A DNA stretch of 64,000 bases from Gemmiger formicilis. GTDB lineage: Bacteria; Bacillota; Clostridia; Oscillospirales; Ruminococcaceae. The notes under the pieces are model-generated. The model was not told the origin of the DNA. It did no database searches and saw only the letters and a list, made by a program, of their open reading frames with translations. Shown one piece after another: positions 1 to 9,113 of the stretch (position 1 is its first letter; every line of letters begins with the position of its first letter). The translations under genes were made by a program, and so were the position numbers. The DNA lies in the NCBI RefSeq assembly GCF_018784445.1, contig NZ_WQOH01000036.1, forward strand, positions 18,743 through 82,742, given 5' to 3'.

Positions 1-533
1 TCAAGCCAGGCGGCCAGGTCGGCCAGCCAGGCGGCCTCCGCCGCGGCAGCCTTGTTGCCGGTCTTGGCGGCTTTCTGCTGGCGGCCCAGGCGGTTGCTGA
101 CGACTTCCAGGTCGGCCAGAATCAGTTCCAGGTCGATGGCATCAATGTCGCGGATGGGGTCAACGCTCTCGGGTTTGTTGACGTCCTCGACGACGTGGAT
201 GATGTTGTCATCATCAAAGCAGCGCACGACATGGACGATGGCGTCACACTCGCGGATGTGGCCCAGGAACTTGTTGCCCAGGCCCGCGCCCTGGCTGGCA
301 CCCTTGACCAGACCTGCAATGTCGACAAACTCAACGATGGCAGGCGTCTTTTTATCGGTCTGCCAGATCTCGGCCAGCTTGTCCAGCCGCGGATCCGGCA
401 CCGGCACGATGCCGGAGTTCGGCTCGATGGTGCAGAAAGGGTAGTTGGCTGCCTGCGCGTTCTGCGTGCTGGTCAGCGCGTTGAAAAGGGTGGATTTGCC
501 CACATTTGGAAGGCCGACGATGCCCAATTTCAT
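1..533 (-). CDS. ychF: Ribosome-binding ATPase/GTPase YchF (Obg family), N-terminal part
   Basis: The minus strand from 533 reads [20 protein letters not shown], the G1/Walker A loop (GLPNVGKST) and start typical of YchF. It continues with [12 protein letters not shown], a [18 protein letters not shown]3 region and [15 protein letters not shown], all family hallmarks. YchF is a cytosolic P-loop NTPase that binds ribosomes and, in studied bacteria, prefers ATP to GTP. About 177 residues are present; the C-terminal half (helical and TGS domains) lies beyond the left edge. The start is fixed by the first in-frame ATG and by a consensus promoter 80 bases upstream. Confidence 0.95.
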   Translation of the reverse strand, partial: MKLGIVGLPNVGKSTLFNALTSTQNAQAANYPFCTIEPNSGIVPVPDPRLDKLAEIWQTDKKTPAIVEFVDIAGLVKGASQGAGLGNKFLGHIRECDAIVHVVRCFDDDNIIHVVEDVNKPESVDPIRDIDAIDLELILADLEVVSNRLGRQQKAAKTGNKAAAAEAAWLADLAAWL

Positions 534-612
534 GATGTTCTATATCTCCTTTGTTGTCGTTGCTTTTTATCGCGCGGGGGGTGTTGCCCCTGAATCATGA
601 CATACTATTTAA

Positions 613-641
613 ATTATAACACAGAAATGCACCGCTTTCAA
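613..641 (-). promoter_or_regulatory. Sigma-A type promoter for ychF
   Basis: On the minus strand there is TTGAAA, a 17-base spacer and TATAAT, matching both consensus hexamers exactly. It reads toward the ychF start at 533. Confidence 0.75.
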
Positions 642-842
642 CGGGCTTGTGGCGGCTTTTGGTGATTTCTGGCGGCGCAGCCAAATCGCTATTGAGAACG
701 CCCGGCAGGGGGGCATACCATATAAATTTGTTCTGCCACGAAAAATTTGCACAAAGACGGTCATCTGTTCTTTTTTTGTCCACAATTATGCGGTATAATA
801 ACCTTATAAACTGCCGCCTGGCGGCTTAGGGAGGAAACCAAG

Positions 843-1532
843 ATGGCAAATGAGAAAATTCTGGTCGTCGATGACGATAAAAATATCTGCGAACTGCTCC
901 GCCTGTACCTGGTCAAGGAAGGCTACAACGTAACGATGGTCCATGACGGCGCGGCCGCCCTGGCCGAGTTCGACAAGCTGCACCCCGATCTGGTGCTGCT
1001 GGACGTCATGATGCCGGTGATGGACGGCTGGGAGGTCTGTCGTAAAATCCGTGCCAAGGACAACACCCCCATCATCATGCTGACCGCCAAAGGCGAGACG
1101 TATGACAAGGTGCTGGGCCTGGAACTGGGCGCTGATGACTATATCGTCAAGCCCTTTGACGCAAAAGAGGTCACGGCCCGCATCAAGGCCGTGCTGCGCC
1201 GCTCCTCCGCCAAGGAGGAAGAAAACAAGGGCGTCTACGACTTCGACAACCTGCACCTCGATATGAACCGCTACGAGCTGAAAGTCAAGGGCAAAGTCGT
1301 CGAGGCCCCGCCCAAGGAGCTGGAACTGCTGGCCTGCCTGGCGGGCCACCCCAACCGCGTGTACACCCGCGACCAGCTGCTGGACGAGGTGTGGGGCTTT
1401 GAGTATTACGGCGACTCCCGCACCATCGACGTCCATGTCAAGCGCCTGCGCGAAAAGCTGGAGGGTGCCTCCGAGCAGTGGAGCCTGAAAACCGTCTGGG
1501 GCGTCGGCTATAAGTTCGAGGTCAAGGAATGA
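843..1532 (+). CDS. OmpR/PhoB-family response regulator
   Basis: This 229-residue protein has an N-terminal receiver domain (about 1-120) and a C-terminal winged-helix DNA-binding domain (about 130-229). Visible receiver residues are the acidic triad D10-D12, phospho-acceptor D54 (LVLLDVMMP), T81 and K103. The effector end has RTIDVHVKRLREKL and the final TVWGVGYKFE typical of OmpR/PhoB. The gene starts after a GGGAGGAAACC site; a TATAAT lies at 794-799. Its stop overlaps the start of the kinase at 1529 (ATGA), so the pair is translationally coupled. The signal sensed is not evident. Confidence 0.95.
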   Translation: MANEKILVVDDDKNICELLRLYLVKEGYNVTMVHDGAAALAEFDKLHPDLVLLDVMMPVMDGWEVCRKIRAKDNTPIIMLTAKGETYDKVLGLELGADDYIVKPFDAKEVTARIKAVLRRSSAKEEENKGVYDFDNLHLDMNRYELKVKGKVVEAPPKELELLACLAGHPNRVYTRDQLLDEVWGFEYYGDSRTIDVHVKRLREKLEGASEQWSLKTVWGVGYKFEVKE

Positions 1533-2965
1533 GCCGCCGCAACACGATCAGCCGCGAATTTTTTGCCACCATTGCCGCCGTGCTTGTGCTGGGGCTGAGC
1601 GTGATGTGCGCCATCCAGACAGCACTCTCGGCGGCGTACTTCATCAGCGAGCGCAAAAGTTCGCTGACCGATGTGCTCAACGGCGCGACCGCATTGAGTG
1701 AGCGGTTTGCCGACGAAGGCTCCATCGTCACAAAGCCTTTGCAGGATGACGATCTTATGGAGCGCGCCCACAGTGGGTTTGAACTGTTCAACACGGCGTC
1801 CGGGGCGCTGATTTTCATTGCGGACGGCGGCGGCAACATTTTACTGCACACCGGCGACGACGCTTTCACCGGCGGCAGCGTGCCAACCGAGTACATAGAC
1901 GACCTGAACGAGGGCCGCGACATCTTTGAGACCGGCACGCTGGGCGGTGTTTACCGCGCCAAGTATTACACGGCCGGGCGGCGTATCACAGTGGGCGGGC
2001 AGGACGGCTACCTGTTTGCCGCCAGCCCCATGGCAGCGCTGGGCGGTTACATGAGCGATATGCTGGCGATGTTCGGCATCTCGGCGGCGGTCATTCTGAT
2101 TTTGTGCAGCATCCTGTGTTGGGTGCTGGCACGGCGCATCACCGGGCCAATCGAGGATATCAGCGAGGCTGCGCGGCGGCTGGGCAGCGGCGACTTCACG
2201 GCCCGCGCCCCGGTGGACGGTTGTGTGGAGCTGGCCGACTTTGCGACTACTTTTAATAATATGGCCGCGCGGCTGCAAACCATCGACAATTCCCGCGGGC
2301 AGTTCATGGGCAACATTGCCCACGAGCTGCGTACCCCGATGACGACCATCAAGGGCTTCATCGACGGTATGTTGGACGGCACGATTCCGCAGGAAGAAAC
2401 CAAGCATTACCTGGGGATCGTCTCGCAGGAGACAGGCCGCCTGGCACGGCTGGTGCAGAATATGCTGGACATCACCAAGCTCGAGGCGGGCGAGGTGCCT
2501 ATCCACGCCCAGACTTACGATCTGTGGAAAACTGTCACCGACGTGGTGCTGTCCGACGAGCAGCGCATTGAGGACGGCAAAATCGACATACAGGGGCTGG
2601 GCGGCGACCCGCTGCCGATCTATGCCGACCCGGATTTTGTGCATCAGGTCGTGTATAACATCGTAGACAATGCCATCAAGTTCACCCCGGCGGGCGGCAC
2701 CATCAGCTTTGCCGCCGAGCGCCACGGCAACATGGTGGAGGTGCGTATTGAGAATACCGGCGCGGGCATTGCGCCGGAGGCCCTGCCCTTTGTGTTTGAG
2801 CGGTTCTACAAGGAGGATCGCTCCCGCGGCATGAACACCCGCGGCAGCGGCCTGGGACTGCACATCTGCAAGATTTTGATAAACCTGTCCGGCGGCCAGA
2901 TCCACGCCGAGAGTGAGGAAGGCAAATGGTGCCGGTTCGTGTTCACGCTGCCGGCAGGGCAGTAA
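1529..2965 (+). CDS. Membrane sensor histidine kinase, partner of the preceding regulator
   Basis: The 478-residue protein has an N-terminal transmembrane helix (about 10-35), an extracytoplasmic sensor of about 130 residues, a second helix (about 180-205) and a HAMP linker (ARRITGPIEDISEAARRL). The HisKA H-box follows (GNIAHELRTPM, phospho-acceptor H265), then a HATPase domain with an N-box (NIVDNAIKF) and G-boxes (ENTGAGI, GSGLGL). Architecture and length fit class I kinases such as the PhoR/WalK type. It overlaps the response regulator by 4 bases and is followed directly by a terminator, so the two genes form a bicistronic operon. The sensor region has no recognised fold, so the stimulus is unknown. 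Confidence 0.95.
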   Translation: MSRRNTISREFFATIAAVLVLGLSVMCAIQTALSAAYFISERKSSLTDVLNGATALSERFADEGSIVTKPLQDDDLMERAHSGFELFNTASGALIFIADGGGNILLHTGDDAFTGGSVPTEYIDDLNEGRDIFETGTLGGVYRAKYYTAGRRITVGGQDGYLFAASPMAALGGYMSDMLAMFGISAAVILILCSILCWVLARRITGPIEDISEAARRLGSGDFTARAPVDGCVELADFATTFNNMAARLQTIDNSRGQFMGNIAHELRTPMTTIKGFIDGMLDGTIPQEETKHYLGIVSQETGRLARLVQNMLDITKLEAGEVPIHAQTYDLWKTVTDVVLSDEQRIEDGKIDIQGLGGDPLPIYADPDFVHQVVYNIVDNAIKFTPAGGTISFAAERHGNMVEVRIENTGAGIAPEALPFVFERFYKEDRSRGMNTRGSGLGLHICKILINLSGGQIHAESEEGKWCRFVFTLPAGQ

Positions 2966-2976
2966 AGCAAAACCTA

Positions 2977-3007
2977 CAGACGCTGTGAAAACGGCGTCTG
3001 TTTTTTT
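2977..3007 (+). terminator. Intrinsic terminator of the two-component operon
   Basis: A 7-bp stem (CAGACGC / GCGTCTG) is followed by seven T residues, 11 bases after the kinase stop codon. Confidence 0.85.
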
Positions 3008-3017
3008 GTACGCGGGA

Positions 3018-3165
3018 AAGGCTTCCCCCTCGGGGGAAGCTGTCAGCGGCCCCGCCCGCTGACTGATGAGGGGCAGGTGTGCCACGGCAACCCGGGAACG
3101 GGCAATCGCAGCGAACTCGCCCCTCATCCGGCCCTGCGGGGCCACCTTCCCCCTCAGGGGAAGGC
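3018..3165. repeat. Palindromic intergenic repeat, family A, copy 1
   Basis: It begins AAGGCTTCCCCCTCGGGGGA and contains CTGATGAGGGGC and its mirror GCCCCTCATCCGGCC. It ends in the reverse of the beginning (TTCCCCCTCAGGGGAAGGC). The same parts recur at 4959-5159, 22836-23046, 24306-24328 (fragment) and 29134-29283. It has no coding capacity of its own. Confidence 0.85.
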
Positions 3166-3242
3166 ATTTTTAGTAAATCTGTAAGATTTCTCCTCCCGCC
3201 CGGGTCTATATAGTCAGAACCCACAAAAAGGAGGAACCACCC

Positions 3243-3797
3243 ATGAAGGACCGGGAATTGACCCGATTGCTGCAAACACAGCCGGAGGAGGGCCTGGAGG
3301 CAGCCATGCTTGCCTACGCGCCGCTGGTAAAGGCGGTGCTGAACCGCATCCTGCCGCAGAATCCCTGCGACCGGGAGGAATGCATAGCCGATGTCTTTGT
3401 TTCGCTCTGGCGCAATGCGGCCAAGCTGGAGTGCACCGCCACGCCGCTGCGGCCGTGGCTCATTGTCACGGCGCGCAACAAGGGCATCGACCGCTACAAC
3501 GCCCTGCGCCGCCGCGAGACGGTGACGCTGGACGACGGCCTGGCCGAAACGCTCGGCGAGCTGGCTGAGTTTGACCGCGCTACCGCCGATGCCGCCGACC
3601 TTGTCGGGGCGCTGGTGGCCGCCATGGAACCGCCGGACCGGGACATCTTTCTGCGCAAGTATTATCTGCTGCAATCCGGCAGGGAGATCGCCGCCGCGCT
3701 AGATATGAGTGTTGAGAGCGTCAACACCCGCCTGAGCCGCGGGCGTGACCGCCTGCGCCGCCAACTGACCGAGAAGGGAGTGTACACCCATGCGTAA
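3243..3797 (+). CDS. RNA polymerase sigma factor, ECF (sigma-70 family)
   Basis: The 184-residue protein has sigma region 2 in its first half (ECIADVFVSLWRNAAKLE, then LRPWLIVTARNKGIDRYNAL). Region 4 follows in the second half (DIFLRKYYLLQSGREIAAAL, then MSVESVNTRLSRGRDRLRRQL), a helix-turn-helix for the -35 element. Size and two-domain layout are those of extracytoplasmic-function sigma factors. It starts after an AAAAGGAGGA site. It overlaps the next gene by 8 bases; that gene encodes a membrane-anchored protein likely to be its anti-sigma factor, so activity is probably controlled at the membrane. Targets cannot be read from this window. Confidence 0.93.
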   Translation: MKDRELTRLLQTQPEEGLEAAMLAYAPLVKAVLNRILPQNPCDREECIADVFVSLWRNAAKLECTATPLRPWLIVTARNKGIDRYNALRRRETVTLDDGLAETLGELAEFDRATADAADLVGALVAAMEPPDRDIFLRKYYLLQSGREIAAALDMSVESVNTRLSRGRDRLRRQLTEKGVYTHA

Positions 3798-4959
3798 CAA
3801 AAATTTTGATGCCGATTTGTTGAAAACGCTGAATGAGCAGCCGATGCCCGCCGCCCCGCTGACCGATGATGAATTTGCCCGCGTGCTGGACGCGGCCTGC
3901 GCCAAGCTGCCACAGGCAAAAAAGACCGTCAAGCGCCGTTTTCCATGGGGGCGGGTGGCCGCAGCAGCCGCAGCCTGCATGGCCGTGGGGCTGGGCAGCG
4001 TCAACTTTGCCGCCCCCGCCGTGGCCGAACAGCTGCCTGTGGTGGGCAGCCTGTTCAGCTGGCTGAACCGCGGCGGGCAGGAGGACTACACCTCGTTGCA
4101 CAGCGAGCAGCTGAATAAATACGCCGAGACGGTGGAGGCCACCGCAGAGAGCGCCGACACGCCCTACACCCTGACGCTGGGGCAGGTGTTTAACGATGGC
4201 GACTGGCTGCGCATCAGCCTGATGCTGACCGCCGAGGACGATAGTCTGGCCGGGTTCAACGCCATCGGCCCCAGCGAGGATGCCGTTGAAAAGGCGCTGC
4301 AGAACGGCGGCGGGCAGTACGGCACGCTGGTGCTGGATAACGGCACGGAATTGAACGGCGCTGTTTCCTTTGAAAAACGCGATGACCGCACCTTTGTCAC
4401 GGGCATCAATTATGAGCTGTTCCTTGCACCCGATGATTTGGCCGGGCACACGGCAACGCTGACGCTGTCCGACCTCGTGGCCTGCAACAAGAGTATTCTC
4501 GAAACCGATGGCCAGAGTTATTGGCACTATGACTACGCAGACCAGACCCCGCTGCCCGGCAGCTACACACTGACCTTTACCATTCCCGAGGTCAGCGATG
4601 CGGGCGTGCGCACGATGGAAACGCCCGTGGAACAAAACGGCATCACCCTGCAAAGCGTCACGGCCACGCCCGCCGCGACCAAAGTGCTGCTGAGCTTCCC
4701 GGCGGAACAGCATTGGGTGAATGTGAGGCTGTTCACCGAGGATGGCACGGAGCTGGGGCACGAGCGCGGCGAGGGCGGCTGGTGGACGGACGGCGCATGG
4801 ACGGCCGACCCGGCGGACTTCGACCACCCGGAACAATGCACCAAGGCCAGCTATGACTACTTTGCTGCCGTGCCGGAAAACTGCCGCAGCCTGACGGTAA
4901 AGGTCTACGATTTTGACACCGATGCAGAGCTGACGACCTTTACCGTGGAGCTGCCGTAA
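3790..4959 (+). CDS. DUF4179-like membrane protein, probable anti-sigma factor
   Basis: The 389-residue protein has a short cytoplasmic N-terminus (about 1-52, LTDDEFARVLDAACAKLPQA), one transmembrane helix (about 58-80) and a long extracytoplasmic region rich in beta-strand-like sequence. This layout and the PVVGSLFSWLNRG segment just after the helix match DUF4179-type proteins that pair with ECF sigma factors in Firmicutes. It overlaps the sigma gene by 8 bases, which supports a sigma/anti-sigma pair. The anti-sigma role is inferred from position and topology; no zinc-binding anti-sigma (ZAS) motif is visible. Its stop codon coincides with the first bases of a family A repeat. Confidence 0.8.
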   Translation: MRNKNFDADLLKTLNEQPMPAAPLTDDEFARVLDAACAKLPQAKKTVKRRFPWGRVAAAAAACMAVGLGSVNFAAPAVAEQLPVVGSLFSWLNRGGQEDYTSLHSEQLNKYAETVEATAESADTPYTLTLGQVFNDGDWLRISLMLTAEDDSLAGFNAIGPSEDAVEKALQNGGGQYGTLVLDNGTELNGAVSFEKRDDRTFVTGINYELFLAPDDLAGHTATLTLSDLVACNKSILETDGQSYWHYDYADQTPLPGSYTLTFTIPEVSDAGVRTMETPVEQNGITLQSVTATPAATKVLLSFPAEQHWVNVRLFTEDGTELGHERGEGGWWTDGAWTADPADFDHPEQCTKASYDYFAAVPENCRSLTVKVYDFDTDAELTTFTVELP

Positions 4960-5159
4960 AGGCTTCCCCCTCGGGGGAAGCTGTCCGCGAAGCGGACTGA
5001 TGAGGGGCGGCCTTGCCCGATTGAGTCCTATGGGGCAATGACGACACGCACGCCCCTCATCCGGCCCTGCGGGGCCACCTTCCAGTCTACGCGCTAAGAG
5101 CCGCCTTCGGCGGTTGCGCTCCGACACGCGCCTGCGGGCGCAGCCCAAGGGGGGAAGGC
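4959..5159. repeat. Palindromic intergenic repeat, family A, copy 2
   Basis: It starts with the same AAGGCTTCCCCCTCGGGGGA arm and contains CTGATGAGGGGC and GCCCCTCATCCGGCC. It carries an extra module (CTACGCGC..AGAGCCGCC..CGGCGGTTGCGCTCCGACACG) that is also present in the copy at 22836-23046. The last residues of the SpoIID-like gene are encoded inside it. Confidence 0.85.
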
Positions 5160-6176
5160 AGGGGGTTGCTCCACCACCTCACACCCCGGAAAGTACCACT
5201 CCAAAATTTCCCGCCAATCCTTGCCGTCCTCGGCCATGGCCTTTGCACCGTACTGGCTCAACCCGACGCCGTGGCCATAGCCGTGGGTCGTAAAAACAAA
5301 CGCATTCTCCCCGGGATCATACGCCACCGTGAACGCCGCGGATCGCAGGCTGAACGCGTTGCGCAGCTTTGTCCCGGCGAACACCTGCCCGCAGAGCGGC
5401 ATCTGCGCCACATAGCCCGCTGCGTCCGATACGCCCCCGCCGAACCAATCGGCGGGGGCGTTTGGTATCTCGTCGGCATCCAGCCCCAGCGCCAGCAGGA
5501 CGCTGTACACCTGCTCGGCACTGTACGTGACGGCAGTCTCAAACCCCGGCGCGTCGGCGTCCCAGGGCGACGACACCCCCTGTAAGTACGGCACGGCGGT
5601 CAGCCAGACGTTCTGGCTTGCCTCGGTCTGCCCGGCGCTGATGCTGTGGTAGCACGCAGCGGCGGGGGATCTCTCCCAGCAGAGCACCGCCCCGGCGGCT
5701 TCGTCTGCCAGCGCGGCTAGCCTACTATAATACGTAGAAAATTCGCCGCCCCACCGCGCCCGCAGCACCTCGGCCGTCGTCCAGCCCGCGCACTGGGCGC
5801 TGTTGCAGCTGAACGCCGCGCCGCCCAGGCTCAGCGCGTAGCTGTGGGCGGCCACCATCTGGGCTAAAATCGCGTCGTCGGGCCAGTCGGGCGGCAGCTC
5901 ACAGGCGGCTGTGCCGATGAGAAAATCCTGCACGGAAACCGAAGCGTCCTCCCCAGCGTCACAAATCAAAATGGGCGCAGATGCGTTAAAGTTGCGCTGC
6001 ATGGGGGCGGCGGTGTACACTGGCAGCGGCGTGGCGGCAGGCTCGGGCAGAACCTCGGGCGGCGGGGTGGTGCTCTGTAAATCGGTGGTGGCGGGCTTGG
6101 CCAGCGGCAGGGCGGCAAAGGGCGCGGCAAGGGCCAGCAGGCCGAACACTACGGCCCGGCGAAATGTTTTTTTCAA
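5094..6176 (-). CDS. SpoIID/LytB-domain protein (probable lytic transglycosylase)
   Basis: The 360-residue protein has an N-terminal hydrophobic segment (about 5-22, [17 protein letters not shown]), a low-complexity linker and a SpoIID/LytB domain. Visible landmarks are [16 protein letters not shown] and the C-terminal [18 protein letters not shown] followed by WYFPGCEV. SpoIID cuts glycan strands stripped of peptides during engulfment; LytB-type relatives act in vegetative wall turnover, so a sporulation role is not certain. A TTG start at 6176 is preferred because GGAGG lies 9 bases upstream; an ATG 14 codons earlier has no such site. The last 20 or so residues are encoded by a repeat, so the natural C-terminus may have been replaced. 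Confidence 0.85.
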   Translation of the reverse strand: MKKTFRRAVVFGLLALAAPFAALPLAKPATTDLQSTTPPPEVLPEPAATPLPVYTAAPMQRNFNASAPILICDAGEDASVSVQDFLIGTAACELPPDWPDDAILAQMVAAHSYALSLGGAAFSCNSAQCAGWTTAEVLRARWGGEFSTYYSRLAALADEAAGAVLCWERSPAAACYHSISAGQTEASQNVWLTAVPYLQGVSSPWDADAPGFETAVTYSAEQVYSVLLALGLDADEIPNAPADWFGGGVSDAAGYVAQMPLCGQVFAGTKLRNAFSLRSAAFTVAYDPGENAFVFTTHGYGHGVGLSQYGAKAMAEDGKDWREILEWYFPGCEVVEQPPAFPPWAAPAGACRSATAEGGS

Positions 6177-6288
6177 GGGGCGTGCCCTCCTTGCAATTTG
6201 CGGCGCAGGGCGGTACAATAGGAATATCCCGCGCGGCTTGTCCTATATATATGCGGCGGCCGCGCCCTGTATGAAATGAGGAACTTTC

Positions 6289-7113
6289 ATGAAAAATAAA
6301 CATCCCAACGCCATTGTGGTGCTGGCCCTGGGTTTTGCTATGGCGGGGCTGCACCTGGCCGGCCTGCTGCTCTGGTCCGACGCCGAAACCGGCTTTGCCA
6401 CGGCGGGCTCGGTCTGGCTGCGGTACATCCCCTGGCTGGCGGCGCTGGTGCTGCCCTACCTGCCCGCCCGCCGCGCGGCAAACCAGCCGACCGGTTTGCA
6501 GGACACCTGCCCGCCGCTGGGGCTGTGTATGGTGCTGGCCGGGGCGGCGCTGGTCACAAGCGGCGTGGCCATGGGGCCGGTGGCAAAATACGCGGTGCAG
6601 TACCCGGAAATGTTCTCCACCGACTACCCGACCTGGGCGGCCTGGGCCGATTTATTGCTGCCGGTTTTGTGCGGCGCATGGCTGCTGTATTACGGCGGCC
6701 GGGCGTTCAAGGGCTTTGGGATGCGGCAGCAAAAGCTGGGCAGCTCGCTGTTTGCCGGCACGGTGCCGCTCTATTTTTTGTGGAAATTGATTTGGCGGTT
6801 CCAGTTCACGCCCGCGTCGGTCTACCGTATGCCCTGCGCGCTGCGGGTGCTCAGCGCGGCAGCAGCGCTGCTGTTTGCCGTGGTGTTGATCAAAGTGTTC
6901 CTTGTGCCGGGGCTGCCCTGCGGCCACACGCTGTACGCGGCGGGCACTGGGACATATCTGCTCTGCACCGGGCTGGAACTGACCCAGACCCTGTTTGAAG
7001 CAGCCCACAATATGCTGACCCTGCCCGACTTGGCGGCAGGATTGGGTATTGGGTTGTTTGGCCTGTGCGGACTGTTTTGTGCGTGGGAAGCCTGCGGGAA
7101 AGAAATGGAATAA
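6289..7113 (+). CDS. Multi-pass membrane protein of unknown function
   Basis: The 274-residue protein has about seven hydrophobic segments (roughly 9-28, 44-60, 76-98, 119-136, 155-170, 190-208, 225-262) separated by short polar loops. It has no charged catalytic motif that I recognise. Conserved-looking features are two Trp-rich stretches (YPTWAAWADLLLPVLCGAW and FLWKLIWRFQF). It is preceded by the divergent SpoIID-like gene and followed by a repeat, so it is probably monocistronic. No function is assigned. Confidence 0.75.
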   Translation: MKNKHPNAIVVLALGFAMAGLHLAGLLLWSDAETGFATAGSVWLRYIPWLAALVLPYLPARRAANQPTGLQDTCPPLGLCMVLAGAALVTSGVAMGPVAKYAVQYPEMFSTDYPTWAAWADLLLPVLCGAWLLYYGGRAFKGFGMRQQKLGSSLFAGTVPLYFLWKLIWRFQFTPASVYRMPCALRVLSAAAALLFAVVLIKVFLVPGLPCGHTLYAAGTGTYLLCTGLELTQTLFEAAHNMLTLPDLAAGLGIGLFGLCGLFCAWEACGKEME

Positions 7114-7135
7114 AGGAAAAGCTGCAAAGCCCCTC

Positions 7136-7256
7136 CGACCATCGCTGGCGCTCGGCTGCCTCCCCTGTAAGGGGAGGCTTTCACGCGGGCAAAGCCCGCG
7201 CAGAAGGCTCCCCATCCGGGGGGAGCTGGCCGAGCCTGTGAGGCCTGAGGGGCTTT
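7136..7256. repeat. Palindromic intergenic repeat between convergent genes (family A relative)
   Basis: Terminal AAAGCCCCTC is mirrored by GAGGGGCTTT at the other end, with inner hairpins (CCTCCCCTGTAAGGGGAGG, GCGGGCAAAGCCCGC). It lies between the convergent genes ending at 7113 and 7268 and could act as a bidirectional terminator. Confidence 0.7.
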
Positions 7257-7267
7257 TTGCGCGGCCA

Positions 7268-7846
7268 CTATTCCACATCCTCCACACAAAAAACCTGCAA
7301 ATACACCCGGGGAGGGCTGTATCGGTCCAATACCAGTGCATCCGCATCGGGCGGCGGCGTCAGCGGCAGGGTGGGGGAGAGTGCCAGCCGCACCGCTGCG
7401 GCGTACCGCGCCCCGGCAGCGGTCACATACGGCCCGCAGCGGTGCAAAAGCGCGGGCAGGTCGCCGGGCATCCGCGCGGGGCTGCCGCCCTGCAAGGCCA
7501 GCACGGCGCTGTCACCCTGGGGCAGCAGCCGCACCACGGCCCGGCCCTCGCTGCGCAGCACCCCGCGCAAAAACGTCAGCACCGTGCCCTGCAAAAGCCC
7601 GCGGGGCACGGCGGCGGGCAGCGGGGCATCTGTGCCGCAGAAATACAGCCACCCGGCGCGGTAGGCGGCCAGCTCCCGCGCGGCGGCACACAGCGCGTCC
7701 AATTCTGCGTTCAGCTCCAGCGCATGGGCGGGCGGGGGCGCAGTCAAGGCCTCGGCAGTCAACACCAGCCGCAGTGAGGGTATAATATCCGCCCCGCGGG
7801 CCGCAGCCGCCGCCAGCGCCGCCCGCGTCGGGCCGAAAAATGACAT
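7268..7846 (-). CDS. Hypothetical protein, weakly ATPase-like
   Basis: The 192-residue protein is rich in Ala, Leu and Arg, has no signal peptide and no clear membrane segment. The start at 7846 follows GAGAGGTGAG with suitable spacing; a longer frame upstream lacks such a site. The middle (LLQGTVLTFLRGVLRSEGRA, then VVRLLPQGDSAVLALQGG) resembles the N-box and following strand of a GHKL ATPase domain, but no glycine boxes are present. Any kinase-like ancestry is a guess. It is divergent from gap and convergent with 6289-7113. Confidence 0.65.
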   Translation of the reverse strand: MSFFGPTRAALAAAAARGADIIPSLRLVLTAEALTAPPPAHALELNAELDALCAAARELAAYRAGWLYFCGTDAPLPAAVPRGLLQGTVLTFLRGVLRSEGRAVVRLLPQGDSAVLALQGGSPARMPGDLPALLHRCGPYVTAAGARYAAAVRLALSPTLPLTPPPDADALVLDRYSPPRVYLQVFCVEDVE

Positions 7847-7986
7847 AGCACTCACCTCTCCCCATCCGGTGCGAAATTTACCCTTAGTCTGCCCCAACCG
7901 ACCCCCAAACCGGGCTGGAAATGGCTGGGATTTCAAAATTTCTGTGGATTTTTTGAAAAATCGTGTTAAAAGAATAACAGACCCCC

Positions 7987-8015
7987 TTGCAGAATTGTGA
8001 AAAATAGGGTACAAT
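7987..8015 (+). promoter_or_regulatory. Promoter of gap
   Basis: TTGCAG, a 17-base spacer and TACAAT lie about 70 bases upstream of the gap start. Confidence 0.75.
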
Positions 8016-8082
8016 AGTATCATACCGACGAGCGGGGAACCGCTCATAAGGTGAAAAAGACAAATCTTGGGAGGATTTCACT

Positions 8083-9111
8083 ATGGCTGTTAAAGTTGCT
8101 ATCAATGGTTTTGGCCGTATCGGCCGTCTGGCTTTCCGTCAGATGTTTGAGGCTGACGGCTACGAAGTTGTCGCCATCAACGATCTGACCAGCCCCGCTA
8201 TGCTGGCTCACCTGCTGAAGTACGACACTGCACAGGGTTCTTTCCTGGGCAAGATCGGCGAGAACAAGCACACCGTTGAGGCTGGCGAGGATTACATCGT
8301 CGTCGACGGCAAGAAGATCACCATCTACGCAATTAAGGATGCTAAGGATTGCCCCTGGGGCGAGCTGGGCATCGACGTCGTTCTGGAGTGCACCGGCTTC
8401 TACACCAGCAAGGCTAAGGCTGAGGCTCACATCCAGGCTGGCGCCCGCAAGGTCGTTATCTCTGCTCCCGCCGGCAACGACCTGAAGACCATCGTCTACT
8501 CCGTCAACGAGAAGACCCTGACCGCTGACGATCAGGTCATCTCCGCTGCTTCCTGCACCACCAACTGCCTGGCCCCCATGGCCGACACCCTGAACAAGGC
8601 CTTCCCCATCGTCTCCGGCATCATGACCACCGTTCATGCTTACACCGGCGACCAGATGATCCTGGACGGCCCGCAGCGCAAGGGTGACCTGCGCCGCGCT
8701 CGTGCTGGTGCTCAGAACATCGTTCCTAACTCCACCGGCGCTGCCAAGGCCATCGGCCTGGTCATCCCCGAGCTGAACGGCAAGCTGATTGGCTCTGCTC
8801 AGCGTGTTCCCGTCCCCACCGGCTCCACCACCATCCTGGTTGCCGTTGTCAAGGGCAAGGACGTCACCAAGGAGGCTATCAACGCCGCTATGAAGGCTGC
8901 TTCTTCTGAGAGCTTCGGCTACAACGAGGATCCGATCGTCTCTTCCGATGTTATCGGTATGCGCTATGGCTCCCTGTTCGATGCTACCCAGACCATGGTC
9001 GCTAAGATCGACGACGACACCTATCAGGTTCAGGTCGTTTCTTGGTACGACAACGAGAACTCCTACACCTCTCAGATGGTCCGCACCATTAAGTACTTCG
9101 CTGAGCTGTAA
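8083..9111 (+). CDS. gap: Glyceraldehyde-3-phosphate dehydrogenase, type I
   Basis: The 342-residue protein catalyses the NAD-dependent oxidative phosphorylation of glyceraldehyde-3-phosphate in glycolysis. It begins with the Rossmann motif [13 protein letters not shown] and has the active-site segment [12 protein letters not shown] with the catalytic Cys. Further landmarks are [29 protein letters not shown] and the C-terminal [16 protein letters not shown]. Codon use is strongly biased (GCT, CGC, CTG), as expected of a highly expressed gene. It starts after GGGAGGATTTCACT. Its last 97 bases, including the stop codon, are duplicated at 14860-14956 as the attachment site of an inserted element. 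The native terminator now lies 5.9 kb downstream. Confidence 0.98.
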   Translation: MAVKVAINGFGRIGRLAFRQMFEADGYEVVAINDLTSPAMLAHLLKYDTAQGSFLGKIGENKHTVEAGEDYIVVDGKKITIYAIKDAKDCPWGELGIDVVLECTGFYTSKAKAEAHIQAGARKVVISAPAGNDLKTIVYSVNEKTLTADDQVISAASCTTNCLAPMADTLNKAFPIVSGIMTTVHAYTGDQMILDGPQRKGDLRRARAGAQNIVPNSTGAAKAIGLVIPELNGKLIGSAQRVPVPTGSTTILVAVVKGKDVTKEAINAAMKAASSESFGYNEDPIVSSDVIGMRYGSLFDATQTMVAKIDDDTYQVQVVSWYDNENSYTSQMVRTIKYFAEL

Positions 9112-9113
9112 TC
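9017..9113 (+). repeat. attL: 97-bp direct repeat at the 3' end of gap
   Basis: Bases 9017-9113 (end of gap plus two bases) are identical to 14860-14956. An adjacent tyrosine integrase gene and arm-like sites support this as a recombination attachment site. Because the repeat carries the gap C-terminus, integration leaves gap intact. Confidence 0.9.

Noticed and set aside
1841..3145. Long open frame antisense to the histidine kinase
   Set aside because: It mirrors a GC-rich coding strand, shows no domain pattern and has no ribosome binding site. It is a shadow of the kinase gene.
3721..5148. 475-codon minus-strand frame over the anti-sigma gene
   Set aside because: The plus strand encodes a sigma-coupled membrane protein with a clear helix and overlap to the sigma gene; the minus frame is a low-complexity mirror.
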